NCBI RefSeq assembly: GCF_000788395.1
Contig: NZ_CP009888.1
Span: 186,001-250,000, forward strand
Length of the DNA: 64,000 nucleotides
Reading direction: 5' to 3'
DNA from: Pseudoalteromonas piratica
Lineage (GTDB): Bacteria; Pseudomonadota; Gammaproteobacteria; Enterobacterales; Alteromonadaceae
Under the pieces are notes generated by a model, which searched no databases, was not told the DNA's origin, and saw only the letters and a list, made by a program, of their open reading frames with translations. Within the stretch, counting starts at the first letter, position 1; each line of letters starts with the position of its first letter. Both the position numbers and the translations under genes were made by a program. Positions 46,544 to 54,626 of the stretch are shown here, piece by piece.

Positions 46544-47890
46544 GTGCTTAAACGCGTTGTAATTACAATCATTATTTTTTTACTGGCCGCTTGCAGCGAA
46601 CCTGTTGCAGAAACCCATCTTGGTCAAATTAAACAAAAAGATAAAGTGCGTATTGGCACATTAGCTGGTGAAAGTACTTATTACATCAGCGCTGATGGTG
46701 AGCTAGGTTTTGAATATGAGCTTGCACAAGCATTTGCTAACTTTATTGGTACTGAGCTCGAAATCATCCCTTTTTTCTCTATAAAAGACATGCTGAACAA
46801 GTTAGAAAAAGGACAAATCGACATACTTGCGTCAGGCCTTACACTCAACAATTCACGTATCGAACAGTTTCGCTTCGCGCCTGAATATCGCTCGATAAGC
46901 CAAAAACTAGTGTATAAACAAGGACGCAAACGTCCTCGCAACTTTTCACAACTTGATGCCCCAGTGACGGTTATAGCCAAAAGCGCCCATGCGGCCAGCT
47001 TGCTAAAAGCCAGAAGTAAGTTTGAAAACTTACGCTGGATAGAAACGGATGAATTTGACGAAGCGGAATTATTACAAGGCATAATTGATGGCAAATTTGA
47101 CTATACCATTGCCGACTCACACACTTTGGCGCTGTTTCGTCGCTATCACCCTGAGCTAAGTATTGCCTTTTCAGTAACGAGAGAAGAACCTGTTGCGTGG
47201 ATGCTTAAACAAAGTGATGATGATAGCCTTTATGCGTTAACGATAGAATTTTTTGGTTTTGCTCAAACCTCAGGTTTATTGCAAAACCTAGAAGAAAAAT
47301 ATTTTGGTCATGTACGCCAATTTAATTACATCAACACTCTCGCTTATATTGAAGCTGTTCGCGATATATTGCCCAAATATAAAGATTGGTTTAAGCAATA
47401 TTCTCGCAGTCTCGACTGGCGCTTGCTCGCTGCTGTAAGTTATCAAGAATCGATGTGGGACCCTCGCGCAAAATCGCCAACCGGTGTACGTGGCATTATG
47501 ATGTTAACCTTACCTACGGCTAAATCCGTTGGCGTTAAAAACCGCTTAGAGCCAGAACAAAATATTCGCGGCGGCGGTATCTACCTAGAAAAGCTTATTA
47601 ATCGCGTGCCAGACCGTATTCAAGAACCTGATCGGACTTGGCTTGCACTTGCCGCCTACAATGTAGGATTTGGTCATATGGAAGATGCACGCGTGCTAAC
47701 CGAAAAAGCGGGCGGCGATCCTGATAAATGGGCTGATGTTAAAAAACACTTACCCTTGCTAATCAAAAAGCGCTACTATCGAGACACTAAGTACGGCTTT
47801 GCTCGTGGTGATGTTGCAGTAAAATACGTCGATAATATTCGTCGCTATTACGATACATTAGTGTGGTTAGATGAAAATCAAGCCGATTAA
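46544..47890 (+). CDS. mltF: Membrane-bound lytic murein transglycosylase F
   Basis: A 448-residue lipoprotein (lipobox LLAACSEP). Residues about 35-260 form a solute-binding-protein-like domain (RIGTLAGESTYYI and following). The lytic transglycosylase catalytic domain follows, with Glu302 in SYQESMWDPRAKSPTGVRGIMML and the AAYNVGFGHMEDAR block. MltF cleaves peptidoglycan to 1,6-anhydromuropeptides, with activity controlled by the N-terminal domain. It starts with GTG at 46544, preceded by AGGA six bases away. It is divergent from purL, as in E. coli. Confidence 0.95.
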   Translation: MLKRVVITIIIFLLAACSEPVAETHLGQIKQKDKVRIGTLAGESTYYISADGELGFEYELAQAFANFIGTELEIIPFFSIKDMLNKLEKGQIDILASGLTLNNSRIEQFRFAPEYRSISQKLVYKQGRKRPRNFSQLDAPVTVIAKSAHAASLLKARSKFENLRWIETDEFDEAELLQGIIDGKFDYTIADSHTLALFRRYHPELSIAFSVTREEPVAWMLKQSDDDSLYALTIEFFGFAQTSGLLQNLEEKYFGHVRQFNYINTLAYIEAVRDILPKYKDWFKQYSRSLDWRLLAAVSYQESMWDPRAKSPTGVRGIMMLTLPTAKSVGVKNRLEPEQNIRGGGIYLEKLINRVPDRIQEPDRTWLALAAYNVGFGHMEDARVLTEKAGGDPDKWADVKKHLPLLIKKRYYRDTKYGFARGDVAVKYVDNIRRYYDTLVWLDENQAD

Positions 47891-48033
47891 TTCACTTTGC
47901 AAACTCATAGTCACTTGAAATCGACTTTCTAAGCACACACTGTCATAGAAGTGTCACAATTAAAAAATAAACTTATATATGAAGATAAACTTCACAGATA
48001 ACAGCTCTTCATATTTTTTCCTAAGGGGAAACT

Positions 48034-48183
48034 ATGCTAAAAACGCGTAGAAAATTCAAAATTAAGCACAACACGGTGAATGCCTGTGCTACTCGTCGTC
48101 GCATTGCTAGACGAAATACCCATCGAAAAATTCTTGAACGTCGCAGAGCGTTTAATTTATTACTTGAAGTAGAAAACAGTTAA
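48034..48183 (+). CDS. 49-residue Arg/Lys-rich microprotein (candidate)
   Basis: A 49-codon frame from ATG at 48034 to TAA at 48181-48183. An excellent ribosome site (AAGGGGA) lies six bases before the ATG, and the preceding 100 AT-rich bases could hold a promoter. The product (MLKTRRKFKIKHNTVNACAT, then RRRIARRNTHRKILERRRAF and LLLEVENS) has about one third basic residues and one cysteine. It could bind RNA or a ribosome. It overlaps the end of convergent tadA by three bases. I recognise no family. The ribosome site and full use of the gap between mltF and tadA argue for a real gene. Confidence 0.6.
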   Translation: MLKTRRKFKIKHNTVNACATRRRIARRNTHRKILERRRAFNLLLEVENS

Positions 48184-48680
48184 TCTTGACTGCTAGCCGC
48201 TTTTTTAGCGGCTTTAATTTCTGCACGACGTCTTTTAAAAAATGACGATAACTTTTCGCTACACTGCTGACCCAATACTCCTGAGGTCACATCAATTTGA
48301 TGATTTAACTTTTCATGTCGTGTTAAATCCATAATACTGCCCGCACAACCTGTCTTCTCATCACTTGCACCAAATACTAAGCGCTTAATGCGACTGTGAA
48401 CCAGTAATCCCGCGCACATAGGACACGGCTCCAAAGTGACATACAGAGTACAATCGAGCATGCGATAGTTTTCTATTTTCTTACCCGCTTGGCGAATCGC
48501 TAACATTTCAGCATGCGCTGATGGGTCATGTTCAGTAATTGATAAGTTATACCCTTCAGCAATAATTTGGTTATCTTGCACAACAATTGCACCTACAGGT
48601 ATTTCACCATGCTGCTCTGCAATATCTGCACGTTTCAGCGCTTCAGCCATCCAATATTCATCACTAAACTCAGGGTACAT
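48180..48680 (-). CDS. tadA: tRNA-specific adenosine deaminase
   Basis: A 166-residue deaminase that converts adenosine 34 to inosine in tRNA-Arg(ACG). The zinc site HAEMLAIRQ supplies His and catalytic Glu, and PCPMCAG supplies the two cysteines. The FSDEYWMAEALKRA start and the SFFKRRRAEIKAAKKA tail match E. coli TadA. I chose the ATG at 48680, which gives the family length; an ATG 11 codons upstream at 48713 is possible. The gene ends against the convergent 49-codon gene. Its upstream region borders gsk, divergently. Confidence 0.94.
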   Translation of the reverse strand: MYPEFSDEYWMAEALKRADIAEQHGEIPVGAIVVQDNQIIAEGYNLSITEHDPSAHAEMLAIRQAGKKIENYRMLDCTLYVTLEPCPMCAGLLVHSRIKRLVFGASDEKTGCAGSIMDLTRHEKLNHQIDVTSGVLGQQCSEKLSSFFKRRRAEIKAAKKAASSQD

Positions 48681-48861
48681 AATTACTCGAATTAATTTAA
48701 AAACGTCGCTCATATTTTACCAAGTTAAAAAGATTCCTGCATTGTTAACTCTTTTTCTTAGAATTTTTTAAAATAAAGGGCTAATGTCATAGTTATTGAA
48801 TTATTTTTTAGGCTATAATCCGCCGCCATTTTGCACGACGCCAAAGCAATGTAGAAACAAG

Positions 48862-50166
48862 ATGAAATTTCCTGGACGACGCAGACACAAACACTACTTT
48901 CCAGTGGAAGAAAAAGATCCGCTTACAAACGTGATCACGCAAGACAATAGACTTGCACGTAACTATATAGTGGGAATAGACCAAATCGTGGTCGATATTG
49001 AAGCCAAAGTGGATCAAGCTTTTCTTGATGAATTTGGTTTACGTCGCGGTATGTCGCAGGTAATGGACGACGATACCACCAATGCACTTTACGCACGCCT
49101 AAAAGATCATAATATGATTGATTATGAATTTGCAGGTGGCACAATCGGTAATACCATGCACAATTATTCAGTGCTCTCGGATGACCGTTCAGTACTGCTT
49201 GGTGTGATGTGTGAAAACATAAAAATTGGTAGCTACGCCTACCGCTTTGTTAGTAAAACCTCGACTCGTGTAGATTTAGAACATTTACAACCCGTCGACG
49301 GCCCAATTGGTCGCTGTTTTACCCTCATTGATGAAAGTGGTGAGCGCACCTTTGCTATTAGCCCAGGGTTAATGAATCGCCTTCGCCCCGAATCTATTTC
49401 TCAAGACCTTATTGCCAACTCTTCAGCTTTAGTTATTTCTGCGTATTTAATGCGAACAGAAGGTGAAGACACCATGACCGAAGCAGCTCTTAAAGCTGTT
49501 GAGTATGCAAATGCGGCAAATGTGCCAGTAGTGCTTAGTCTGGGCACCAAGTTTTTAATTGAACAAGATCCACAGTGGTGGCAAAACTTTGTCAAAAATC
49601 ATGTTGATATTCTTGCCATGAACGAAGAAGAAGGTTTTGCAATTACTGGTTTTGAAGACCCATTATTAGCAGCTGATAAAGCGCTTGATTGGGTCGATAT
49701 GGTCATCTGCACCGCAGGTGCACAGGGCATGTTCTTAGCAAGCTACATTGATGATTGCTGGAAACGTCAAACCGAGCACCAATTAATGCCAGGGAGCATT
49801 CCTGACTTTAATAAATTCGAATACTCACGCGCGATGCGCCGCAAAGACTGTGAAAACCCAGTAAAAATTTATACCCATACAGCACCATACATGGGCGGAC
49901 CTGACTACATTAAAAACACTAATGGTGCAGGCGATGGTGCACTTGCAGCGGTATTGCATGACATTAGTGCCAATGTATATCACCAAATGAATGTGCCAAA
50001 TTCAAGTAAGCATAAAATTAACGCTTTAACTTACTCTTCGCTCTCTCAAATCAGTAAATACGCAAACCGTGTTAGTTATGAAGTGTTAGTACAACACTCT
50101 CCAAGACTGACTCGAGGCCTGCCTGAACGCGAAGACAGCTTACAACAAGCCTACTGGGAACAGTGA
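48862..50166 (+). CDS. gsk: Inosine/guanosine kinase
   Basis: A 434-residue PfkB-type kinase, exactly the length of E. coli Gsk, which phosphorylates inosine and guanosine in purine salvage. The start MKFPGRRRHKHYFPVEEKDP, the FAGGTIGNTMHNYSVLSDDR block, YMGGPDYIKNTNGAGDGAL with the catalytic Asp of the GAGD motif, and the end SPRLTRGLPEREDSL match the family. The ATG at 48862 is chosen by this match; longer frames upstream enter the promoter. The ribosome site is weak. A strong terminator follows. Confidence 0.95.
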   Translation: MKFPGRRRHKHYFPVEEKDPLTNVITQDNRLARNYIVGIDQIVVDIEAKVDQAFLDEFGLRRGMSQVMDDDTTNALYARLKDHNMIDYEFAGGTIGNTMHNYSVLSDDRSVLLGVMCENIKIGSYAYRFVSKTSTRVDLEHLQPVDGPIGRCFTLIDESGERTFAISPGLMNRLRPESISQDLIANSSALVISAYLMRTEGEDTMTEAALKAVEYANAANVPVVLSLGTKFLIEQDPQWWQNFVKNHVDILAMNEEEGFAITGFEDPLLAADKALDWVDMVICTAGAQGMFLASYIDDCWKRQTEHQLMPGSIPDFNKFEYSRAMRRKDCENPVKIYTHTAPYMGGPDYIKNTNGAGDGALAAVLHDISANVYHQMNVPNSSKHKINALTYSSLSQISKYANRVSYEVLVQHSPRLTRGLPEREDSLQQAYWEQ

Positions 50167-50182
50167 TAATCAACGTAATAAT

Positions 50183-50209
50183 AAAGCCCGCAAAAATGCG
50201 GGCTTTTTG
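50183..50209 (+). terminator. Terminator of gsk
   Basis: AAAGCCCGCA AAAA TGCGGGCTTTTTG, a ten-pair stem with a T-run, 17 bases after the stop. Confidence 0.9.
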
Positions 50210-50238
50210 TTGCTTGAAACAAAGGAGATAAGAAACTA

Positions 50239-50549
50239 GAGCGTGTTGATCTTTGTGGTCTAAATTCTGTTCAAATCCAAAGCTTTTTGATCGCGCCGTT
50301 GCTTTGTAGGCCTCGAGCTAAGTCAAGAAGCAACAACAAAGAACAAAACGCTTTGGGTTGAACCTGTTAGGCAGCGCTTGTTTGGCGTTTATACTACGTT
50401 GCCCTGCATGGACGTAGGGTAAGGTGACTTTGCAGGAGCACAAAGTCTTTATCGTTCATTTATGTAGAGCAACTACACTACAATCACTCTACCTTATCTA
50501 AATGCCAAACAAACTGCTGCAGAAATAGACAGCAAAGGTCAACACGCTC
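50239..50549. mobile_element. 311-bp MITE-like element with terminal inverted repeats and TA flanks
   Basis: The ends GAGCGTGTTGATCTTTG and CAAAGGTCAACACGCTC are inverted repeats with one mismatch in 17. A TA dinucleotide flanks each end (50237-50238 and 50550-50551), the target duplication of IS630/Tc1-mariner-type elements. A second, nested inverted repeat lies inside (GCAGCGCTTGTTTGGCGTTTA, about 50371-50391, against 50496-50517), and a GACTTTG / CAAAGTC stem is near the middle. There is no reading frame for a transposase. The whole can fold into one long hairpin. Confidence 0.7.
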
Positions 50550-50551
50550 TA

Positions 50552-50611
50552 AATCGCAGCTTACTGATTTAAAATTAACCTTCGCTTAATTTTTAGCATC
50601 TACATTTTAAG
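50552..50611. other. Short spacer between the MITE-like element and the small-RNA pair
   Basis: About 60 AT-rich bases with a TTAACC phrase; no feature seen. Confidence 0.4.
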
Positions 50612-50702
50612 CAAAAAAAAAGCTCGCATAAATGCGAGCTTAAGTGTTTGACGATTAATTCAAACAACAAGGAAAACATCCAAGGGAGATTGGAAATCTT
50701 AT
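50612..50702 (-). ncRNA. Putative small RNA A (distal copy of a tandem pair)
   Basis: A candidate RNA of about 90 nt on the minus strand. It begins near 50702, seven bases after a TATAGT -10 box (50708-50713), and runs TTCCAATCTCCCTTGGATGT, then CCTTGTTG, and ends in the hairpin GCTCGCAT / ATGCGAGC followed by nine T residues (50613-50640). The first block is identical in the copy at 50783-50865. The gene shows no coding frame. A TTGGGT at 50729-50734 stands at the -35 position (15-base spacer) inside a TTAAG direct repeat of 11-base period, like a response-regulator site. Confidence 0.65.
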
Positions 50703-50718
50703 AAAACACTATAATCAG

Positions 50719-50744
50719 AGTTAACTTAACCCAACCTTAACTAA
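50719..50744 (-). promoter_or_regulatory. Direct-repeat box upstream of small RNA A
   Basis: On the minus strand TTAAGGTTGGG TTAAGTTAACT shows two TTAAG half sites 11 bases apart. The matching TTAAGTTTGTG TTAAGTTTAAA stands at the same place before small RNA B. A helical-turn spacing is typical of OmpR/PhoB-type regulators. The regulator is not identified. Confidence 0.5.
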
Positions 50745-50782
50745 GCCTTACGCATCGTAATCAACAAAAGCTAAATTTTGAC

Positions 50783-50865
50783 ATAAAAAAAACCCGCTAA
50801 TAATAGCGGGTAAAATGATGTAATCATCAACAAGGGAAATTAAGTCCAAGGGAGATTGGAACTTG
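50783..50865 (-). ncRNA. Putative small RNA B (proximal copy of a tandem pair)
   Basis: A candidate RNA of about 83 nt on the minus strand, from near 50865 to the hairpin ACCCGCTA TTA TTAGCGGGT and its eight T residues (50784-50811). The -10 box is TAAAGT (50871-50876) and TTGTGT (50892-50897) is at -35 with the same 15-base spacer as copy A. The shared blocks are TTCCAATCTCCCTTGGA and CCCTTGTTG; the terminator stems differ in sequence but not in size. The promoter lies directly after the stop codon of the nucleotide pyrophosphatase gene on the same strand, so it might also be processed from that transcript. Confidence 0.65.
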
Positions 50866-50887
50866 AAACCACTTTACGCTTTTTAAA

Positions 50888-50909
50888 CTTAACACAAACT
50901 TAATTAACT
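50888..50909 (-). promoter_or_regulatory. Direct-repeat box upstream of small RNA B
   Basis: TTAAGTTTGTG TTAAGTTTAAA on the minus strand, two TTAAG half sites 11 bases apart, overlapping the last codons of the upstream gene. It is homologous to the box before small RNA A. Confidence 0.5.
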
Positions 50910-52108
50910 GACTTATTTAACGCTTGCGCTAAACTTTTACCATCGCTATCCACTGGTGAGAGCAGCTTTAATCCCATCACTTTTGCAATCGTTGGGTAAA
51001 CATCCAAATTTGGAATTTCACCCAGTGTTATATTCTGCTTAAATGCAGGGCCCTTAGCGATAAATAACGCGCCCATTTCTTGGGTATACGCATAACCATG
51101 AGTACCTAAGTATTTAGATTCACCCTCAAAAGAGAAGGTTTTCGGCGCAACTGTTTCAATTATAATATCAGCATCACGAGGACCAAATTTAATGCCTCGC
51201 TCAGCTAACGTTGCTTTATCCAATACTGTGTATCGCCCTTTCGCTTGTTCAGCTAAATGCTTTTCAATATCTGAAATAGCAACCTTGGATTTTGGCTTTT
51301 TATAAAGCTGCACACGGGTATACGAGTTTTTAATTACAAAATCGCTTTCTGAAATACCCAGCTGGTTAATCTCGATTGTTTGTTTTGGATCCACTTCAGA
51401 CATACCGTGGTCTGACACCAGTACTAAGTTGATATTAAGATCGTCAAACTGTGCTAAGCGCTTATCAAGTTGGGCTATTAACGCATCCACTTGTTGCACA
51501 GCATCAAACGTTTGCTTAGCATTAGGTCCGTGATCATGCCCCATAGAATCAACAATCGAGAAATAACTCGCAATAAATCGTGGTCTTTGCGCTTCTGGTA
51601 AACTCAACCACTCAACAATTTGGTCGATCCGACGTTGATAATCGCTATGTTGTGAATAGTGATAAAAATAACTTGGTGTGCGGCCATTAAAGCGCGCATC
51701 TGACTCAGGCCAAAAATAGGTTGCAGCTTTCACGCCTTGCATCTCAGCTAAATTCCATAGCGGCATACCATTTAACCAAGTACTATCTTTACCCCCTTTG
51801 CCCATGCTGTAACATTCATTGCGGTTTTTATCGCAAAAGCGATTATCAATAATGCCATGATTTGCAGGCTGTAAACCGGTAATAATCGAAATATGATTAG
51901 GAAATGTTTTAGTGGGATAAACCGGCATCATGCGCTCAGCTCGCACGCCTGCTTTGGCTATTTTTGCTAAATTTTTTGCCTGATGCTTTTCAATATAGTC
52001 CCAGCGAAAGCCATCCAGAGAAATTAAAACTACGGTTTGCTCTTTAGCAAACGCGACTGTATTAAAGGCATTAATTAGCACAAGAAATAAGATAGCTATT
52101 TTTTTCAT
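50900..52108 (-). CDS. Ectonucleotide pyrophosphatase/phosphodiesterase (NPP family)
   Basis: A 402-residue exported enzyme of the alkaline-phosphatase superfamily. A signal peptide ends at AFA (residue 21). The metal site begins with Asp32 (ISLDGFRWDY), and the nucleophile is Thr68 in YPTKTFPNHISI; later D-x-x-x-H (VDSMGHDHGP), SDHGM and GTHGY supply the remaining ligands. Such enzymes cleave nucleotide pyrophosphates and phosphodiesters outside the cytoplasm and can salvage phosphate or nucleosides. The ATG at 52108 is preferred over a GTG three codons upstream. The two small-RNA units lie directly behind it. Confidence 0.92.
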   Translation of the reverse strand: MKKIAILFLVLINAFNTVAFAKEQTVVLISLDGFRWDYIEKHQAKNLAKIAKAGVRAERMMPVYPTKTFPNHISIITGLQPANHGIIDNRFCDKNRNECYSMGKGGKDSTWLNGMPLWNLAEMQGVKAATYFWPESDARFNGRTPSYFYHYSQHSDYQRRIDQIVEWLSLPEAQRPRFIASYFSIVDSMGHDHGPNAKQTFDAVQQVDALIAQLDKRLAQFDDLNINLVLVSDHGMSEVDPKQTIEINQLGISESDFVIKNSYTRVQLYKKPKSKVAISDIEKHLAEQAKGRYTVLDKATLAERGIKFGPRDADIIIETVAPKTFSFEGESKYLGTHGYAYTQEMGALFIAKGPAFKQNITLGEIPNLDVYPTIAKVMGLKLLSPVDSDGKSLAQALNKSVN

Positions 52109-52318
52109 CTGCTTCACTCAATTTAAGATTTGCCACATCTAACCCCCTTGCATCAAAAATGTCTAGGGTATATGTCCGAACAATTAAAATATCCTATTTT
52201 AGAAACAATCAATTGGATTAAAGAGTGATCTTAATAAGCTAACAGTGCGTAATGTCGGCAATTTTATAAAAAGATTTGGTACAATCTTTTTAATTTAGCA
52301 ACTTAAGTAAGGGTTAAC

Positions 52319-53338
52319 GTGTCTCGATTCACCGCCGTCACAGAAGAACCGCATAAACGATTTCATAAAAAAACAGCTGTGTTATTAACTAACTTAGGTA
52401 GCCCTGATGCCCCAACGGCAAAAGCACTAAGAACCTATTTAGCTGAATTTCTATCGGATCCACGTATTGTCGAAATCCCACGTGTACTTTGGAAAATCAT
52501 TTTACACGGCATCATTTTGCGTATTCGTCCAAAGCGTTCTGCGAAACTCTATGCAGGAATTTGGACAGAGCAAGGTTCACCACTACTGGTTTACAGTAAA
52601 AAGCAGCAAGCCAAGCTGGCAAGCTTACTGGCTGAAAAAGGACTGGATCACGCTGAAGTATTTTTAGCAATGCGTTACGGCAACCCTTCGATGAAGTCAG
52701 TACTCGAAGACATTCGTGAAAAAGGTTACCAAAAAATTGTGGTGCTCCCGCTATACCCGCAATACAGTGGCTCAACAACGGGTTCAACCTTTGACGCAAT
52801 TAGTCGCGAACTGATTAATTGGCGCTGGGTGCCAGAACTACATTTTATCAATGGCTATCAAGATAATCCGCATTATATAGATGCGCTTGCTACAAGCATT
52901 AAAGAAGACCTAGATAAGCATGGCATGCCTGAAAAATTAGTGCTTAGCTACCATGGCACGCCTAAGTTCTTCCTAGAAAAAGGTGATCCTTATTATTGTT
53001 TTTGCCAAATGACTACGCGTTTGGTGGTTGAAAAGCTTGGCCTTAATAAAAACGACGTAATCACCACCTTTCAAAGCCGTTTTGGTAAAGCGGAATGGTT
53101 AAAGCCTTACACCGATGAAACCCTTGAAAAGCTTGCTAAAGAAGATGGCATCAAAAACATTGCTATTGCCAGCCCTGCATTTAGCTCTGATTGTTTAGAA
53201 ACACTTGAAGAGTTAGAGGAAGAAAACCGCGAAGTATTCGAACATGCCGGTGGTGAGCATTATCGCTATATCCCCGCATTAAATGACCGCGATGACCATA
53301 TTGAAGCGTTTTATCAAATAATAAAGCAGTATTTATAA
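52319..53338 (+). CDS. hemH: Ferrochelatase
   Basis: A 339-residue ferrochelatase that inserts ferrous iron into protoporphyrin IX, the last step of protoheme synthesis. Family blocks: AVLLTNLGSPDAPT at the start, LRYGNP-like AMRYGNPSMKSVL, VVLPLYPQYSGSTTGSTFD, the catalytic His in LSYHGTPKFFLEKGDPYYCFC, FQSRFGKAEWLKPYT and the Glu in SPAFSSDCLETLEEL. The GTG start at 52319 follows AAGG. A likely -10 box TACAAT stands about 40 bases before it. A terminator shared with the convergent porin gene follows. Confidence 0.95.
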   Translation: MSRFTAVTEEPHKRFHKKTAVLLTNLGSPDAPTAKALRTYLAEFLSDPRIVEIPRVLWKIILHGIILRIRPKRSAKLYAGIWTEQGSPLLVYSKKQQAKLASLLAEKGLDHAEVFLAMRYGNPSMKSVLEDIREKGYQKIVVLPLYPQYSGSTTGSTFDAISRELINWRWVPELHFINGYQDNPHYIDALATSIKEDLDKHGMPEKLVLSYHGTPKFFLEKGDPYYCFCQMTTRLVVEKLGLNKNDVITTFQSRFGKAEWLKPYTDETLEKLAKEDGIKNIAIASPAFSSDCLETLEELEEENREVFEHAGGEHYRYIPALNDRDDHIEAFYQIIKQYL

Positions 53339-53360
53339 TTAACCGCTTTCAAAAACAAAA

Positions 53361-53385
53361 AAACCCAGCATTTGCTGGGTTTTTC
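53361..53385. terminator. Bidirectional terminator between hemH and the porin gene
   Basis: AACCCAGCA TT TGCTGGGTT with an A-run on the left and a T-run on the right; serves both convergent genes. Confidence 0.88.
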
Positions 53386-53401
53386 GTTTAATACAGTTCG
53401 A

Positions 53402-54337
53402 TTAGAACTTGTATTCCATACCGATTGCAAGGTAATCGTTATCTGTTGTTTCGTCTTTCTCTTGCATTGTGTAGAAAGCGAATAATTTAGCATTTTTGTT
53501 AAGTTTGTAATCAACACCAACTGATGTTGCAACTTTGTCGTCTTTATCTGCGTCATACTCAAGTACTTGGTATTGCGCTTTTAACGTGTAATCGTTAATT
53601 TTGTATGCTGCGTTTACTAAGAAACCGTCTGCTGACTCAGAACCGTCAACCTTCTCTTGTGTTTGATACATAGCACCAAGTTTTACACCTGCTACTTTGC
53701 CCTGGATTGAACCACGAACAACATCATAGCCTTTTACTTCACTATCCATTGCTACAGAAGCATAAAATGCAGATTTTTTAAGGCCTTTATCGCCATACGT
53801 TACTGCCGCTGAATAACCATTGTCAGCGTCAGCTGCGTCTTCAGCAATTAATGAACCAATAACTTGGAAGCCGTTAAACTTAGGTGTTTTGTAGGTGATT
53901 GAGTCACCCATACGATTTTCACCTTTGAAAACGTTTTTAATATCGCCTTCAAGGTCATTAAATTGGTCAAGTTTACCTTGTGACTGTTTTAATGCTGTAT
54001 CGTTACGACCGATCAGTACTTCACCAAAACCGCCTTGTAAACCAACATATTGGTTACGTGATTTTAGATGGTCATCACTGCTATTTGCTGCATCAGACAT
54101 ATCAACTTGCCACTCAAGCTTATAAACAACTTTTAAGCCTGACTCTTCACTTAGTGTCTCACTACCTTTTACACCGAAACGCGATGCGTTACTTTTAATT
54201 TCAGTGAATGAACCTTCGCCTTCATCACTGTTTTGAACTGTAACATTCGCTTTACCATAAACATTCACATCTGCGATTGCAGGTGCCGAAAGTGCAGCTA
54301 ATAAAGATAAAGCAAGGGGAGCCTTAACATTTTTCAT
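53402..54337 (-). CDS. General outer-membrane porin (OmpC/Gram-negative porin type)
   Basis: A 311-residue trimeric-type porin. The ATG at 54337 follows AGAGG and opens a signal peptide (MKNVKAPLALSLLAALSAPA, then IA). The mature protein begins DVNVYGKANVTVQNSDEGEG and shows the porin blocks SRFGVKGSETLSEESGLKVVYKLEW, RNQYVGLQGGFGEVLIGRND and GDSITYKTPKFNGFQV, and ends in the aromatic GMEYKF. It would form a 16-strand diffusion pore. The frame upstream of the ATG is not coding. Such porins are often osmoregulated; the AT-rich upstream region may hold binding sites, but I cannot define them. Confidence 0.9.
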   Translation of the reverse strand: MKNVKAPLALSLLAALSAPAIADVNVYGKANVTVQNSDEGEGSFTEIKSNASRFGVKGSETLSEESGLKVVYKLEWQVDMSDAANSSDDHLKSRNQYVGLQGGFGEVLIGRNDTALKQSQGKLDQFNDLEGDIKNVFKGENRMGDSITYKTPKFNGFQVIGSLIAEDAADADNGYSAAVTYGDKGLKKSAFYASVAMDSEVKGYDVVRGSIQGKVAGVKLGAMYQTQEKVDGSESADGFLVNAAYKINDYTLKAQYQVLEYDADKDDKVATSVGVDYKLNKNAKLFAFYTMQEKDETTDNDYLAIGMEYKF

Positions 54338-54626
54338 GTGAAAACCTCTAAAGAGAAAATTAAATTTGTAATCAATTTGAACGAGGCGAAGTGTGTCACC
54401 ACAAAGTGACAGAAATATTACACCTGACATTTTTTTTTAATTTTTCTGAATTATTTTTGTAATTAATGCCGTTTTTACTGAATTGAGAAGGTATTTCCGC
54501 ATTAAAAAAAGTGACATTTATCTGCAACACTCTTGTCAGCAAGCAATAAATTCACAAAATATCTTCACAGAGTTAGCTATTGCCTCTAAACTGAAACTAT
54601 AATTAAAAATAAACATATCGATCAAA

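Noticed and set aside
48796..48861. N-terminal extension of the inosine/guanosine kinase
   Set aside because: The family starts at MKFPG; the upstream 22 codons look like leader DNA.
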